From G963664225 sp964538065 (GTDB lineage: Bacteria > Verrucomicrobiota > Verrucomicrobiia > Limisphaerales > UBA1319), in the NCBI GenBank assembly GCA_964538065.1, contig CAZIDG010000012.1, positions 1 to 64,000 on the forward strand: a DNA stretch of 64,000 bases, written 5' to 3'. Positions 7,389 to 17,800 of the stretch are shown here, piece after piece (the stretch's first letter is position 1; each line of letters opens with the position of its first letter). The translations under genes and the position numbers were made by a program. Below the pieces are notes generated by a model. That model searched no databases, was not told the DNA's origin, and worked only from the letters and a program-made list of their open reading frames with translations.

Positions 7389-8315
7389 ATGAACATACAA
7401 ATGAATCGTCGTTCCTTCCTGCGTCAAAGCGCACTCGCGACCGGGCTGGTCGCAACGTTATCGTCACCCCTTGGCAGCCTCATGGCGGCTGACAAGAAGC
7501 CCCTATTCAAGATCAGCCTGGCCGAATGGTCGCTGCATCGCACCATCAACTCCGGGAAAATGACCCATCTTGATTTTCCCAAGGCGGCCAAGGAGGAGTA
7601 TGGCATTGATGCGATCGAACATGTGAACCAGTTCTTCAAAGACAAGGCCACGGACAAGGCATACCTGAAGGAATTGAAAAAGCGCACGAAGGACCTTGGC
7701 GTGCGTAACGTATTGATCATGTGTGATGGAGAGGGTGCCTTGGGCGATGCTGATGAAGCGAAGCGCCAGCAGGCGGTGGAGAATCATTACAAATGGGTCG
7801 AGGCGGCGAAATACCTCGGATGCCATTCAATTCGTGTTAATGCGCAATCCTCAGGTAGTTATGAAGAGCAGATGGAGCGCGCCGCCGATGGTTTGCGCAA
7901 ACTGGGTGAATTTGGAGCCAAACACAAGATCAACGTTATCGTTGAAAATCATGGTGGCCTTAGTTCCAATGGGGCCTGGCTTTCAGCAGTGATCCAAAAG
8001 ACCGGTTTACCCAACTGCGGCACGCTGCCCGATTTCGGCAATTTCAACCTGGGCAACGGTCAAACCTATGACCGTTATAAAGGGATGGAAGAACTCATGC
8101 GCTTTGCCCGAGGGGCCAGTGCCAAGTCGAACGACTTTGACGAAGAGGGCAATGAGATCCATACCGATTTCCTCCGCGTACTTAAGATCATCATGGCCGC
8201 GGGTTACCATGGCTATGTGGGGATCGAGTATGAAGGAGAGAAACTGAGCGAACCGGATGGGATCAGGGCGACCAAAAAACTCCTCGAAAAGGTCCGAAGC
8301 CAGTTGGTGGGATAG
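7389..8315 (+). CDS. Tat-exported sugar phosphate isomerase/epimerase-like TIM barrel protein
   Basis: A 308-residue protein of the xylose-isomerase-like TIM barrel superfamily. The N-terminus has a twin-arginine signal (NRRSFLRQSALATGL, about 6-20), so it is probably exported folded. Barrel features include VIVENHGG (about 183-190), LPDFGNFN (about 213-220) and a late YVGIEYEGE strand, with acidic and His residues suited to metal binding. Such proteins often act on sugars or inositols in PVC bacteria; the substrate is unknown here. GAGGT lies about 7 bp before the ATG. It could serve with the neighbouring transporter, but the intervening terminator argues against simple co-transcription. Confidence 0.82.
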   Translation: MNIQMNRRSFLRQSALATGLVATLSSPLGSLMAADKKPLFKISLAEWSLHRTINSGKMTHLDFPKAAKEEYGIDAIEHVNQFFKDKATDKAYLKELKKRTKDLGVRNVLIMCDGEGALGDADEAKRQQAVENHYKWVEAAKYLGCHSIRVNAQSSGSYEEQMERAADGLRKLGEFGAKHKINVIVENHGGLSSNGAWLSAVIQKTGLPNCGTLPDFGNFNLGNGQTYDRYKGMEELMRFARGASAKSNDFDEEGNEIHTDFLRVLKIIMAAGYHGYVGIEYEGEKLSEPDGIRATKKLLEKVRSQLVG

Positions 8316-8640
8316 GGGGGGCGGGGCGCAAGTACGACCGGCAACCCTTATTTGGCCATAAAAACGGCGTCAAAGTGACGGGAGGCCGCGTGAAACTCAT
8401 TTGAGCCAAAACGGCGGGGTGCGTAAAAATCACGCACCTCGCGTGGGCTGTTGGATCGTTATTTTTGAGGGTCCATTCCAAGGGGTAAAAAGGCGTGAAT
8501 TTCACGCAAATGAGACAAAATGACCCTCAAGCATGTGCCTTGGGATACAGAAAAGGGCACAATAAAAAATAACATGGGACTTGTCCTGAGCGTCGGAATC
8601 TGGCATGGTCGGTGCTTGTAGAAAAACGCGCAAAATAATT
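8316..8640. other. Noncoding region with several dyad symmetries upstream of the pseudopilin promoter
   Basis: No credible ORF. It contains a perfect 15-bp palindrome, GCGTGAA-T-TTCACGC (8493-8507), a related half-site GCGTGAAA (8388-8395), and a hairpin GGTGCGT/ACGCACC (8418-8424 with 8432-8438) without a T-tract. These could be operator sites for the pseudopilin gene downstream or parts of a small RNA; neither is proven. Confidence 0.5.
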
Positions 8641-8668
8641 TTGACACTGCCGTGAAATTGTTTAGAGT
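8641..8668 (+). promoter_or_regulatory. Sigma-70-type promoter of the pseudopilin gene
   Basis: TTGACA (8641-8646), a 16-bp spacer, then TAGAGT (8663-8668). Transcription would begin near 8675, about 20 nt before the ATG at 8697. The position rules against the upstream in-frame ATG at 8652, which lies inside this promoter. Confidence 0.6.
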
Positions 8669-8696
8669 GCGCGAACCATTAACCCAAACAAACGAT

Positions 8697-9467
8697 ATGA
8701 ACAAAGTCTTTAGAAAGAAAGTCGGGGCTTTCACGCTCATTGAGCTGTTAGTCGTTATCGCGATCATCGCCATTTTGGCGGGTATGCTCCTGCCTGCGCT
8801 GGCCAAGGCCAAAGCCAAAGCCCAGCGTATTAAATGTACCAACAACCTGAAGAACGTCGGGTTGGCCTATCGCGTGTTTGCGACGGACAATAACGACCAG
8901 TTCCCGATGAACATCAGCACCAACCAGGGTGGATCGCAGGAATTCTATGCGACCAACTCCAATGCGTTTGCTGAACGTAACATCTATCGTCATTACACCG
9001 CTCTTTCCAATGAATTGAGCACGCCGAAGATTGTTCTTTGCCCGAACGACAGCGGCCGCAAGGAAGCCACCGATTTCAGTCCTGTCACCATTACCACCGG
9101 CGCCAATGCTCGCACTGGCTTTGATGACAACAAGTGCATCAGCTATGGAGTCGGTATGGATGCTCGTGAAACCGAGCCTTCGATGATCCTGGGTTGCGAC
9201 CGCAACCTTCGTTGCACCCTCACGGGCGTCAGCAACATCCCCACCAATACCTGGGCTACCACCAAGTATGGTTACATCGCTGCTTTGACTACCAATCAGC
9301 CCACCACGCTGACTCAGCCTGGTGCTTTGTGGAATTCTGATCTGCATGACAGTTCCGGTAACGTGGTGTTGGGTGATGGTTCGGTGCAGCAGTTGAGCAC
9401 CTCCCGCCTGCGCGAGCAACTCAAGAACTCCGGTGATGTGAAGAACGTCGTCGCCATTCCATACTGA
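8697..9467 (+). CDS. Type II secretion/type IV pilin-like pseudopilin (H-X9-DG family)
   Basis: A pseudopilin of about 256 residues. The short basic leader is followed by AFTLIELLVVIAIIAILAG, the prepilin peptidase and methylation site with its long hydrophobic helix; cleavage is expected just before FTLIE. The next segment (LLPALAKAKAKAQ) is typical of Verrucomicrobiota, which often carry many such paralogues. Near the C-terminus, His followed nine residues later by Asp-Gly (HDSSGNVVLGDG) matches the 'prepilin-type processing-associated H-X9-DG' motif. The in-frame ATG at 8652 was rejected because it lies within the promoter at 8641-8668 and would put extra residues before the leader. It has its own promoter and terminator. 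Role: minor or major pseudopilin of a secretion or pilus system encoded elsewhere. Confidence 0.9.
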   Translation: MNKVFRKKVGAFTLIELLVVIAIIAILAGMLLPALAKAKAKAQRIKCTNNLKNVGLAYRVFATDNNDQFPMNISTNQGGSQEFYATNSNAFAERNIYRHYTALSNELSTPKIVLCPNDSGRKEATDFSPVTITTGANARTGFDDNKCISYGVGMDARETEPSMILGCDRNLRCTLTGVSNIPTNTWATTKYGYIAALTTNQPTTLTQPGALWNSDLHDSSGNVVLGDGSVQQLSTSRLREQLKNSGDVKNVVAIPY

Positions 9468-9495
9468 GCCGAACGCTTCAATATTTTTAAAGCAC

Positions 9496-9521
9496 AAGGC
9501 GCCCGCAAGGGCGCCTTTTTT
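9496..9521 (+). terminator. Rho-independent terminator after the pseudopilin gene
   Basis: A 9-bp stem AAGGCGCCC/GGGCGCCTT with a GCAA tetraloop (9496-9517), followed by Ts. It lies about 30 bp after the pseudopilin stop codon. Confidence 0.92.
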
Positions 9522-9571
9522 GTCTTCAAACAGGATTGCCATTCCAGATTCCAGAAGGCATGCTCTGACCC

Positions 9572-11665
9572 ATGCCCTTATTCACCACCATCGCGGTATT
9601 GTGTTGCCTATGCCTTGCTTGCGTGGCGGCGGAGGACGCGAGTGACGGTAGTGAGGGAAACGCCCTTCCTCTTGAGATCGCAGGCATCACGGTGACGCCC
9701 CATGTCCGTGCACCAGGATTAAAATATGGAACTGAATCTGGGGAGACGTTGACCGAGCCTGGCGCACTGGTGCGGTTGTTTATCCGCAACAACTCTCCCA
9801 TGTCCCTCGGCACCAACGGACAAGTGAGTTTCAATGCGGTTCTTTTCGATGGGAAAGAACCTCAGCGGCATATCCTTAACGGAGACTGGGCCTGGCATGA
9901 CACTCCCAATGGGTGGGGATTGGATGAGCAAACACTTCCCCCTGAGGCGGTTTCGGTATGGGCGTTTAACACCCAATCCACCAACTGGGGGCTTGGCCGC
10001 ACTTTTTCAATCAGCGTTACGGATTGGGAGCGGTTGGGGCGGAAGGTGTTGCCGGTTAAGATGGCTCCGCAAGGCGTCTGGATTTCCTCCTTGGTTTATC
10101 TGAGTTCGGACAAAAACGCCCTGCCCGACACCCTTGTGTGTTATGTGGCCAATCAGGCTGCCATCCCCGTCAGGTTCGTGAAAGGGGCTTTGTATTTGCC
10201 GGAGGCAAAAGACCGATATCGTGTGCTTCGAAAACAACCCGATCTGAAGGATCCCAAGCTGTGGCCTTCGGATGGGGTTATTCCACCGGGGGAAAAGGGA
10301 TTGATCTGGGTCAAAGGGGGGCGTTTGCCACTCACCTATGGGGCTTTGGAACTGACCCTGGCGGATCCCAAAGACCAGCGGTTTTCCCTATGGGCTCATA
10401 CCCGGGTCAAGCGGGAGTGTTTTGACATCAGTGGCGGCTGGATCGCTGAGTCCATCAAGGGATTTAACCCGATGGGTCATGAGCCGTATTTAAAAGTTCT
10501 TCAGCGCATGCATGTTAACACGGCTCATTTTACCAGCGTGCCTGGGTATACCGATCAGACCGGTCCCAACGGGCTATATACTTTATATCCCTTGAAGCGG
10601 TTTGGGAAACTCGATCCGAAATCTGAATACGATACGGAAGCGATGCTTCCCTTTGTGCATGCGGTGGAGTTTTTGGGAGAACCCCAGAGCGAGAGGGGAA
10701 ATGCCGGTCGTGTTCCACAAGCGGTGTTGCAGGCCCTGGCACCCTGGGCGAGGTCGGGTTTGGCGACAACGGTGACTCTGAGCGATGAATCCACCTGGAA
10801 CCGTTATGCGGGGCTGTCCGATTATCCCAATTTTGATGCCTATCGTGTAAGTGCCCCATCCTCCGACGATTGGCGGAGTTACAACCGCTGGGGGGATCAA
10901 CGCATTGGATGGGGGGCTCCCCTGGAGACGGTGGGCAGCCTATGTCGTTCCTTGCGTGAAATCAGTCGGCCCGCTCCCATTGCTGCATGGTCACAGGGGC
11001 CGCACGATGAGTGGGAGGTGTATGATGGGCGCAAGAGGACCACGCCAACGCCGGAGGAAATCCGGTTGCAGGCTTATCATGCTCTATCCAGCCACATTAC
11101 ATCGCTATACTGGTTCAACCTGAGCCTGCCAGCCCTGGTGAAATACCGCGATACCATGGATGAACTAACCCGGGTTGGAAGGGAGATGCGGATGATGGAG
11201 GACTTTTACCTCGAAGGTGATGCCTATGGATACAAACAGGTGATGAAAGAGGGACGTTGGGACTGGGACCTGGTGAGCATTGTTTCACCTCGGGGAGCGC
11301 TTTTATTTGCATTGGATCTGGATTATCAACCCGACAAGTCGGGCCGTGTGTTTGAGTTCAAGCACAGGCGGGAAACGAAATTCTCCTTCGATTTGCCATC
11401 CTGGTTGCGGAATCCGGCGGATGTGTTCCGGATCGATTCGGACGGTGTGTATGATGTGGCCTTTGCCGCCACCGCCAGGGGGATCGAGATCACGGACAAA
11501 CAAAACAAGGTGGTCATGTATGTGGCCACGCCAGACCGCGCCTTGCGTCAGCGGTTGGAGCAGAAGCGTTTATCCCTGGTGGAACTGGAAAACAGTCTCA
11601 ATTTCGATCCCGCCAACAAAGGCCGGGACTTTGATGCTCTTAAGGCCCCGCTGGAAAACAAGTAG
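9572..11665 (+). CDS. Secreted protein of unknown function, possibly glycoside-hydrolase-like
   Basis: A 697-residue protein I do not recognise. A signal peptide (about 1-20, CCLCLACVAA) could be lipoprotein- or SPI-type. Residues about 30-270 look like beta-sandwich modules (FIRNNSPMSLGTNGQ, then a region on finances of loops and strands such as LVCYVANQAAIPVRF). Residues about 290-560 may form a TIM-barrel-like part: MHVNTAHFTSVPGY, TVTLSDESTWNRY, then IAAWSQGPHDEWEVYDG and SSHITSLYWFNLSLP, the pattern of alternating strands and acidic residues seen in glycoside hydrolases. No catalytic pair can be assigned with confidence. It precedes the giant lamin-tail protein on the same strand, 170 bp apart, and may act with it at the cell surface. 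Confidence 0.7.
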   Translation: MPLFTTIAVLCCLCLACVAAEDASDGSEGNALPLEIAGITVTPHVRAPGLKYGTESGETLTEPGALVRLFIRNNSPMSLGTNGQVSFNAVLFDGKEPQRHILNGDWAWHDTPNGWGLDEQTLPPEAVSVWAFNTQSTNWGLGRTFSISVTDWERLGRKVLPVKMAPQGVWISSLVYLSSDKNALPDTLVCYVANQAAIPVRFVKGALYLPEAKDRYRVLRKQPDLKDPKLWPSDGVIPPGEKGLIWVKGGRLPLTYGALELTLADPKDQRFSLWAHTRVKRECFDISGGWIAESIKGFNPMGHEPYLKVLQRMHVNTAHFTSVPGYTDQTGPNGLYTLYPLKRFGKLDPKSEYDTEAMLPFVHAVEFLGEPQSERGNAGRVPQAVLQALAPWARSGLATTVTLSDESTWNRYAGLSDYPNFDAYRVSAPSSDDWRSYNRWGDQRIGWGAPLETVGSLCRSLREISRPAPIAAWSQGPHDEWEVYDGRKRTTPTPEEIRLQAYHALSSHITSLYWFNLSLPALVKYRDTMDELTRVGREMRMMEDFYLEGDAYGYKQVMKEGRWDWDLVSIVSPRGALLFALDLDYQPDKSGRVFEFKHRRETKFSFDLPSWLRNPADVFRIDSDGVYDVAFAATARGIEITDKQNKVVMYVATPDRALRQRLEQKRLSLVELENSLNFDPANKGRDFDALKAPLENK

Positions 11666-11835
11666 CATCCAGGGCAATGCGAGCCCATGGCCAAGGGCAA
11701 CCCAATGAACCGGTTGCGGTATGTGGCATGCGAATAGCTCCTATAAGAGCTTCGCACCTAGTAGAGTGATGATGAAACCGGGCGTGTCGTTTTTAAGCGG
11801 TGGAAGACATGGCAGATTGTAACAACAGCGAGTGA

Positions 11836-14800
11836 ATGATGAAAGATATGATCGGTAACTGCAGACACATGGTTTGGAATGGATTATTAGGGATCGTATT
11901 GTCCGTCCTGGTATCTGCCGCGACAGTACAAGGCGCCAATGGCATACTCCGGGAGGTCTATGAGAACATTGAGGGGAGCACGCTCCAGGACCTGACCAAT
12001 AACGCCGCTTTTCCCAGCAATCCAACCAGCGAGAACATCATCACCGATTATTTCGAGGCGCCCACGGATGTGCTGGAAAACTATGGCCAGCGTCTGACGG
12101 CCCAGATCATTGCGCCCACGACCGGAAACTACATTTTCTGGATCGCGAGCGATGATGCCAGCGGACTCTGGTTGAGCACGGATGAAACGCCTGCCAACAA
12201 GAGATGGATTGCCGGTGTCAGTGGATGGACGCCTTCGCGGTCCTGGTATGTTGAATCGGGCCAGCAGTCTCAATCGATCACCCTGAGGGCAGGGCAGAAG
12301 TACTATATTGAGGCACTGATGAAGGAAGGCACCGGCGGAGACAATCTGGCGGTGAGGTGGCAATTGCCTGACGGAACCATGGAGGAGCCGATTCCTGTTT
12401 CGCGGCTTCTGGTGTATGGCCTGGGTGCGCCTGAATTCAGCCAGCAACCGGCTGATGTCACTGTGGCGGAGGGGGGGATCGCTCAGTTCAGCGCGGCCCT
12501 GGTGCGAGCCACAGGGGCGACATATCAGTGGCAGCGAAATGGAACGAACCTTCCAGATGCCACGGGAAGCAGCTTGTCCTTTGGCCCTGTCACACTGGGG
12601 GATAACGGGAGCCTCTTCCGATGTGTGGCTTCGAATTCCTACGGGTCAACGAATTCAACACAAGCAACCTTGACCGTTCGGCCCGACACGACGGCGCCTG
12701 CGCTGGCATCGGTTTATAACCTTGGGGGGGCGGAAGGTGTGACCGTGTTGTTTTCCGAGCCCGTGGAGTCGGCGACAGCCACCGATCCCAATAATTATAC
12801 GCTGGACAACCAGGCTGTTGTGAAGGCGGCACGATTTGCTGGTGACGCACAGACTGTGTATCTGACCACCACGGTTCTCCAGTATGGCACGACCTACACC
12901 CTGACAGTCAATAACGTGAAAGACTGTGCCACGACACCGAACACCATTGCTGCCAATTCGAGCCGGACCTTTCGATTAACCCTGACGCCATTGGATACCT
13001 CGGTGCTGCGGGGCACATCCGAACCCCTGGGGCCTTCGAATCGGCGCGGGGGGTTGGTGATATCGGAAATCATGTATCATCCGGCGGAACGCACGGATGG
13101 AAAGAGGCTTGAATATGTGGAGATCTTCAACACGCATGACTGGCCTGAAGACATCAGCCAGTGGCGCCTGGACGGAGCTGTGGAATACCGTTTTCCGACG
13201 GGCACGATTCTCCCCAAACGGTCGTTCCTGGTGGTGGCAGCGTCGCCGGAGGATCTCAAGGCGGTGTATGGCGTTACCAATGTGGTGGGCGGTTTTACCA
13301 ACAACATGGCGAATGACCATGGCACGGTGCGTTTGTGCAGCGCGTTTGGCGCCATCATGGTGGAGGCGGAATATGACAGCGTGCCACCCTATTCTGTGGC
13401 GGCCGATGGCGGGGGCCATTCGCTGGTGCTGGCCCGGCCAAGCTATGGAGAAGGGCAACCTGAGGCCTGGGCAGCGAGCGAGATGATTGGCGGTTCACCC
13501 GGCACGTCGGAGCCCAGCCCGACGCATCCGTACAAGAGCATCTTCATCAATGAACTCGTGACGCATACGGATGAACCCCAGGTGGATTACGTGGAGCTGT
13601 ACAACTACAGCAGCCAGGCCGTTGATTTGTCTGGTTGCGTGCTGACGGATGATCCGGCGACCAACAAATACGTCCTTCCTGAAGGAACCGTCATACCGCC
13701 GCTGGGATTCGTTGTAATGGACCAGAACACACTGGGGTTCGCCTTGAATTCGGGCGGTGAAAAGGTCTTTTTGTTCAATCCTGCGCATACCGAGGTGGTG
13801 GACGCAGTGAATGTCGGGCCGATGGAGAATGGGGTCAGCTATGGCCGGTACCCGGATGGCGCCAAAGACTTCAGCGAACTCACGACTCAGACACCGGGAG
13901 GGAACAACAGCGTTCCCCTGGTTCGGAACGTGGTCATCAATGAGATCATGTACAAGCCCATATCGGGTGACGACAATGATGAGTATGTGGAGCTTTACAA
14001 CAAGGGGGGGGCAGCGGTCGATCTCAGCCGGTGGCGGTTTACATCGGGGATCGATTATCAATTTCCAGCCAATACGGTGTTGCCCGCGGGGGGATACCTC
14101 GTGGTGGCGAAGAACACCGCCCGGATGATGAGCAACTATCCGAACCTGCATGAAGGCAACCTGGTTGGTAACTTCAAGGGTTCCCTGGCCAACAGCGGCG
14201 AGCGACTGGCGCTGGCCATGCCCCACATGGACATCATCACGAATGCGAATCAGACGCTCTCCACCAACGTGATGTACATAGTGGCTGATGAAGTGACCTA
14301 TAAAAAGGGAGGGCGCTGGCCTCGTTGGGCCGATGGTGGCGGGAGCAGCCTGGAACTGGTGGATCCCAACAGTGACAATCGCCGGGCCGATAACTGGGCT
14401 GACAGCGACGAGAGTGCCAAGAGCCAATGGACGACGGTGGAGTGGACGGGAATGCTTGATAATGGCAACAGCGGGTATTCGCCCAACCAACTGCAGATGT
14501 TCCTGCTTGGGGCGGGGGAGTGCCTCGTGGACGATGTGGAAACCTTCAAGACGGGCGGCAAGAACCTGGTCAGCAATCCCACCTTTGATTCCCTGACGGG
14601 CTGGACCCTGCAGGGGAACCACAGCCAATCCTATGTTCAGAGCAGCGGCGGTGTGAGCGATGGGAGCTGTCTGCATGTGACAGCGCAGGGGCGCGGCGAC
14701 ACGGGGGCCAATCGCATTCGCACGGCGTTGGGGCAAGGGCTGAGCTCAGGGGTCACCGGGACATTGAGGGCCAAAGTACGATGGCTCAAAGGGTGGCCGG

Positions 14801-17800
14801 AGTTTTTGCTGCGTCTTCGCGGGAACTGGCTGGAAGCGACCTGCAGGCTCAATGTGCCTGCCAACCTGGGGACGCCCGGCATGCGCAACAGCCGCGCCCG
14901 GTCCAATGCAGGCCCGGCCATATATGATGTGGCCCATCAACCGGTGTTGCCAGCGGGCAATCAAGTGGTCACGGTCCGGGCTCGTGTGGATGATCCCAAC
15001 GGGCTGGCCAGCCTGGTGCTGAATTACCGGGTGGATCCGGATACCAACATCATCTCCACCGGCATGACCTATAATGGAGCCGGTTATTACAGCGCCAAGA
15101 TTCCGGCGCAGAAAAACGGGACACTGGTGGCGTTTCACATACAGGCGACCGATGGCTCGGCCAATGCGACGAGGACACTTTTCCCAAACAATGCGCCGGA
15201 ACGCGAGTGTCTGATTCGGTATGGCGAGCCCTCCCAGGGAGGCACGTTTGGCACCTACCGGCTGTGGCTTTCCAAAAAGAACCTGGATGCCTGGAGCCAG
15301 CGGGAGAAGCTGAGCAATGCAGCGATTGATTCGACGTTTGTCTATGGAAGCCAGCGGGCGATTTACAACGTGGGCGCCCTCTACGCGGGAAGCCCCTTCC
15401 TGTCGCCCGGCTATGATACCCCGGTGGGGAGTCTGTGCGGCTACGTTTTTGAATTTCCGGAGGATGACCTGTGTCTGAATGCGACGGACTTCACGCTGGA
15501 TTGGCCCATACGTGACGGCACGGCGCAGCTGGAACACATCGCCTATTGGATGGCCGAGAAACTGGGGTTGCCCAACTCCTATCGGCGTTTTGTGCATTTA
15601 TACGTCAACGGGAACCATCGGGGCACCATTTACGAGGATTGCCTGCAGCCCAACTCCGATACCGTGGACCAATGGTTTCCTGACGATGCCGAAGGCAATC
15701 TCTACAAGATCGACGATTGGTTCGAGTTCGATGATGCGGCCAGCGGCTTCAGCAACATCGACGCCACACTTCAGAACTTCACCACGACAGGGGGACAGAA
15801 GAAGACGGCACGGTACCGTTGGAACTGGCGCAAGCGCGCAGTCAAGGAATCTGCCAACGATTACTCGACCCTGTTTGCGCTGGTCGATGCCCTGAACAAT
15901 TCGAATGCAAACACGTACACGGCCGGAGTCCAGGCATTGGTGGACGTGCCGCAATGGATGAGGACTTTCGCCCTGGAGCATATAGTGATCAACTGGGACA
16001 GCTTCGGGTTCAATCGAGGCAAGAACATGAGCACCTACAAACCCAACATGGGCAAATGGACCATGTTCATGTGGGATGTCGATTTCCTGTTCATGATGGG
16101 GGGCAGCACGGATACGGACCTTTTTACTGCAGGCGATCCAACAATCGCCACCATGCTGAACCATCCCCCCTTCCGGCGGATGTATTACCAGGCGCTGCAG
16201 GACTACGCGCTGGGCCCCATGACCAGCACGGATATTCGGCCGCAAATGGATGCGCGGTATGCGGCTTTGCTGGCCAACGGAATATCGGTGTCCTCGCCCG
16301 ACGAAGCCAAAACATGGATTGAACAGCGGCGGACGTATGTGCTGCAGCAGGTCAATCTGGTGAATGCGGCCTTTGCGATCACCAGCGGCAGCGGGCAGAA
16401 TTTCAGCACCAATCGGAGCACCATCACCCTCACAGGAACGGCTCCTGTGGCGGTGCGGCGTCTCACGATCAATGGCATGGAATATCCGCTGACATGGAAG
16501 ACCATGACCAGTTGGTCGGCGACGATCGCCCTGCAACCCGGACAAAACCTTATCGTGGTGCAGGGATATGACCGCAACGGTTTGCCGGTGGCCAGCACGC
16601 CATTGAGCATCACGATCAATTACACGGGGACAGCGGACCAGCCGGAAGACAAGCTGGTCATCAACGAAATCATGTATCATCCGGCGGTGAGCGGCGCATC
16701 GTTCGTGGAATTGTTCAACAATTCGACGACCACCTCGTTCGATCTGTCGCAATGGCGTTTGAATGGCGTGGATTTCATCTTCCCCGACGGGACGCTGATT
16801 ACACCACAAGCCTACCTGGTTGTGGCGGAAGACCGCCTCGTGTTTGCCACCAACTATGGGGCCTCGATCCCGCTCGTGGGCCAGTACAATGGCCAGTTGG
16901 ACCATGGCGGCGAGACCATAAGTCTGATCAAGCCGGGCGGCACGAACAGCGATGATGTCGTGATCAGCACGGTGACGTATAATGACAAGGCGCCCTGGCC
17001 TGTGGAGGCGGATGGCTTTGGACCTTCCCTGCAATTAATCGATCCCAATCAGGACATACGCCGCGTGGGCAACTGGGCTGCGAGCGCGACCAACGCCACG
17101 GTAAAGGCCACCCCAGGGACGGCCAATTCCGTCAAGACCTCCCTGCCGTCCTTCCCCAGTCTCTGGGTGAATGAGGTGCAGCCGGAGAACCTGTCGGGCC
17201 CTGGAGACGGGAAGGGCCAGCGCGAGCCCTGGCTTGAACTTTATAATGCCGACACCAATAGCGTCAGCCTGTCGGGCTTTTATCTGACCGATACCTACAC
17301 CAATCTGACCAAGTGGGCTTTTCCCTCGGGCGCAACCGTGGCAGCACAGAGTTTTAAATTGGTGTGGCTGGATGGGGAGACGGCGGACACCACGGATTCC
17401 GAGTGGCATGCAGGATTCCGGATCGCGCCCACCAATGGCAGCATTGCGCTGGTGCGCCTGGTGGGCAGCAGGCCGGTGGTCTGCGATTACCTCAATTACT
17501 CCTGGGTGAGTGCGGGGCGTTCCTACGGGGCGTACCCTGATGGGCAGCCGCGGGGACGGCAGGTGTTTCATTTCCCCACACCGCTGGCGACCAACAATCC
17601 GGCCTCACAAACCATCAAAGTGTTCGTCAATGAATGGATGGCCAGCAACAGCAGCATCGCGGATCCTGCGGATGGTCATTATGACGATTGGTTTGAACTG
17701 TATAACGCGGGCAACGAGCCGGTGGATTTGGGGAGGTATACCCTGACTGACACCCTCACCAATACGACCAAGTTTGCGGTGCCAGCAGGAACAGTGATTG

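Noticed and set aside
8652..8696. Upstream ATG of the pseudopilin gene
   Set aside because: It lies between the -35 and -10 boxes of a good promoter and would lengthen the leader beyond the family norm.
15598..17034. Long minus-strand ORFs (also 13495-14736) opposite the giant surface-protein gene
   Set aside because: Antisense frames rich in His, Arg and Ile; the sense strand carries recognised domains throughout.
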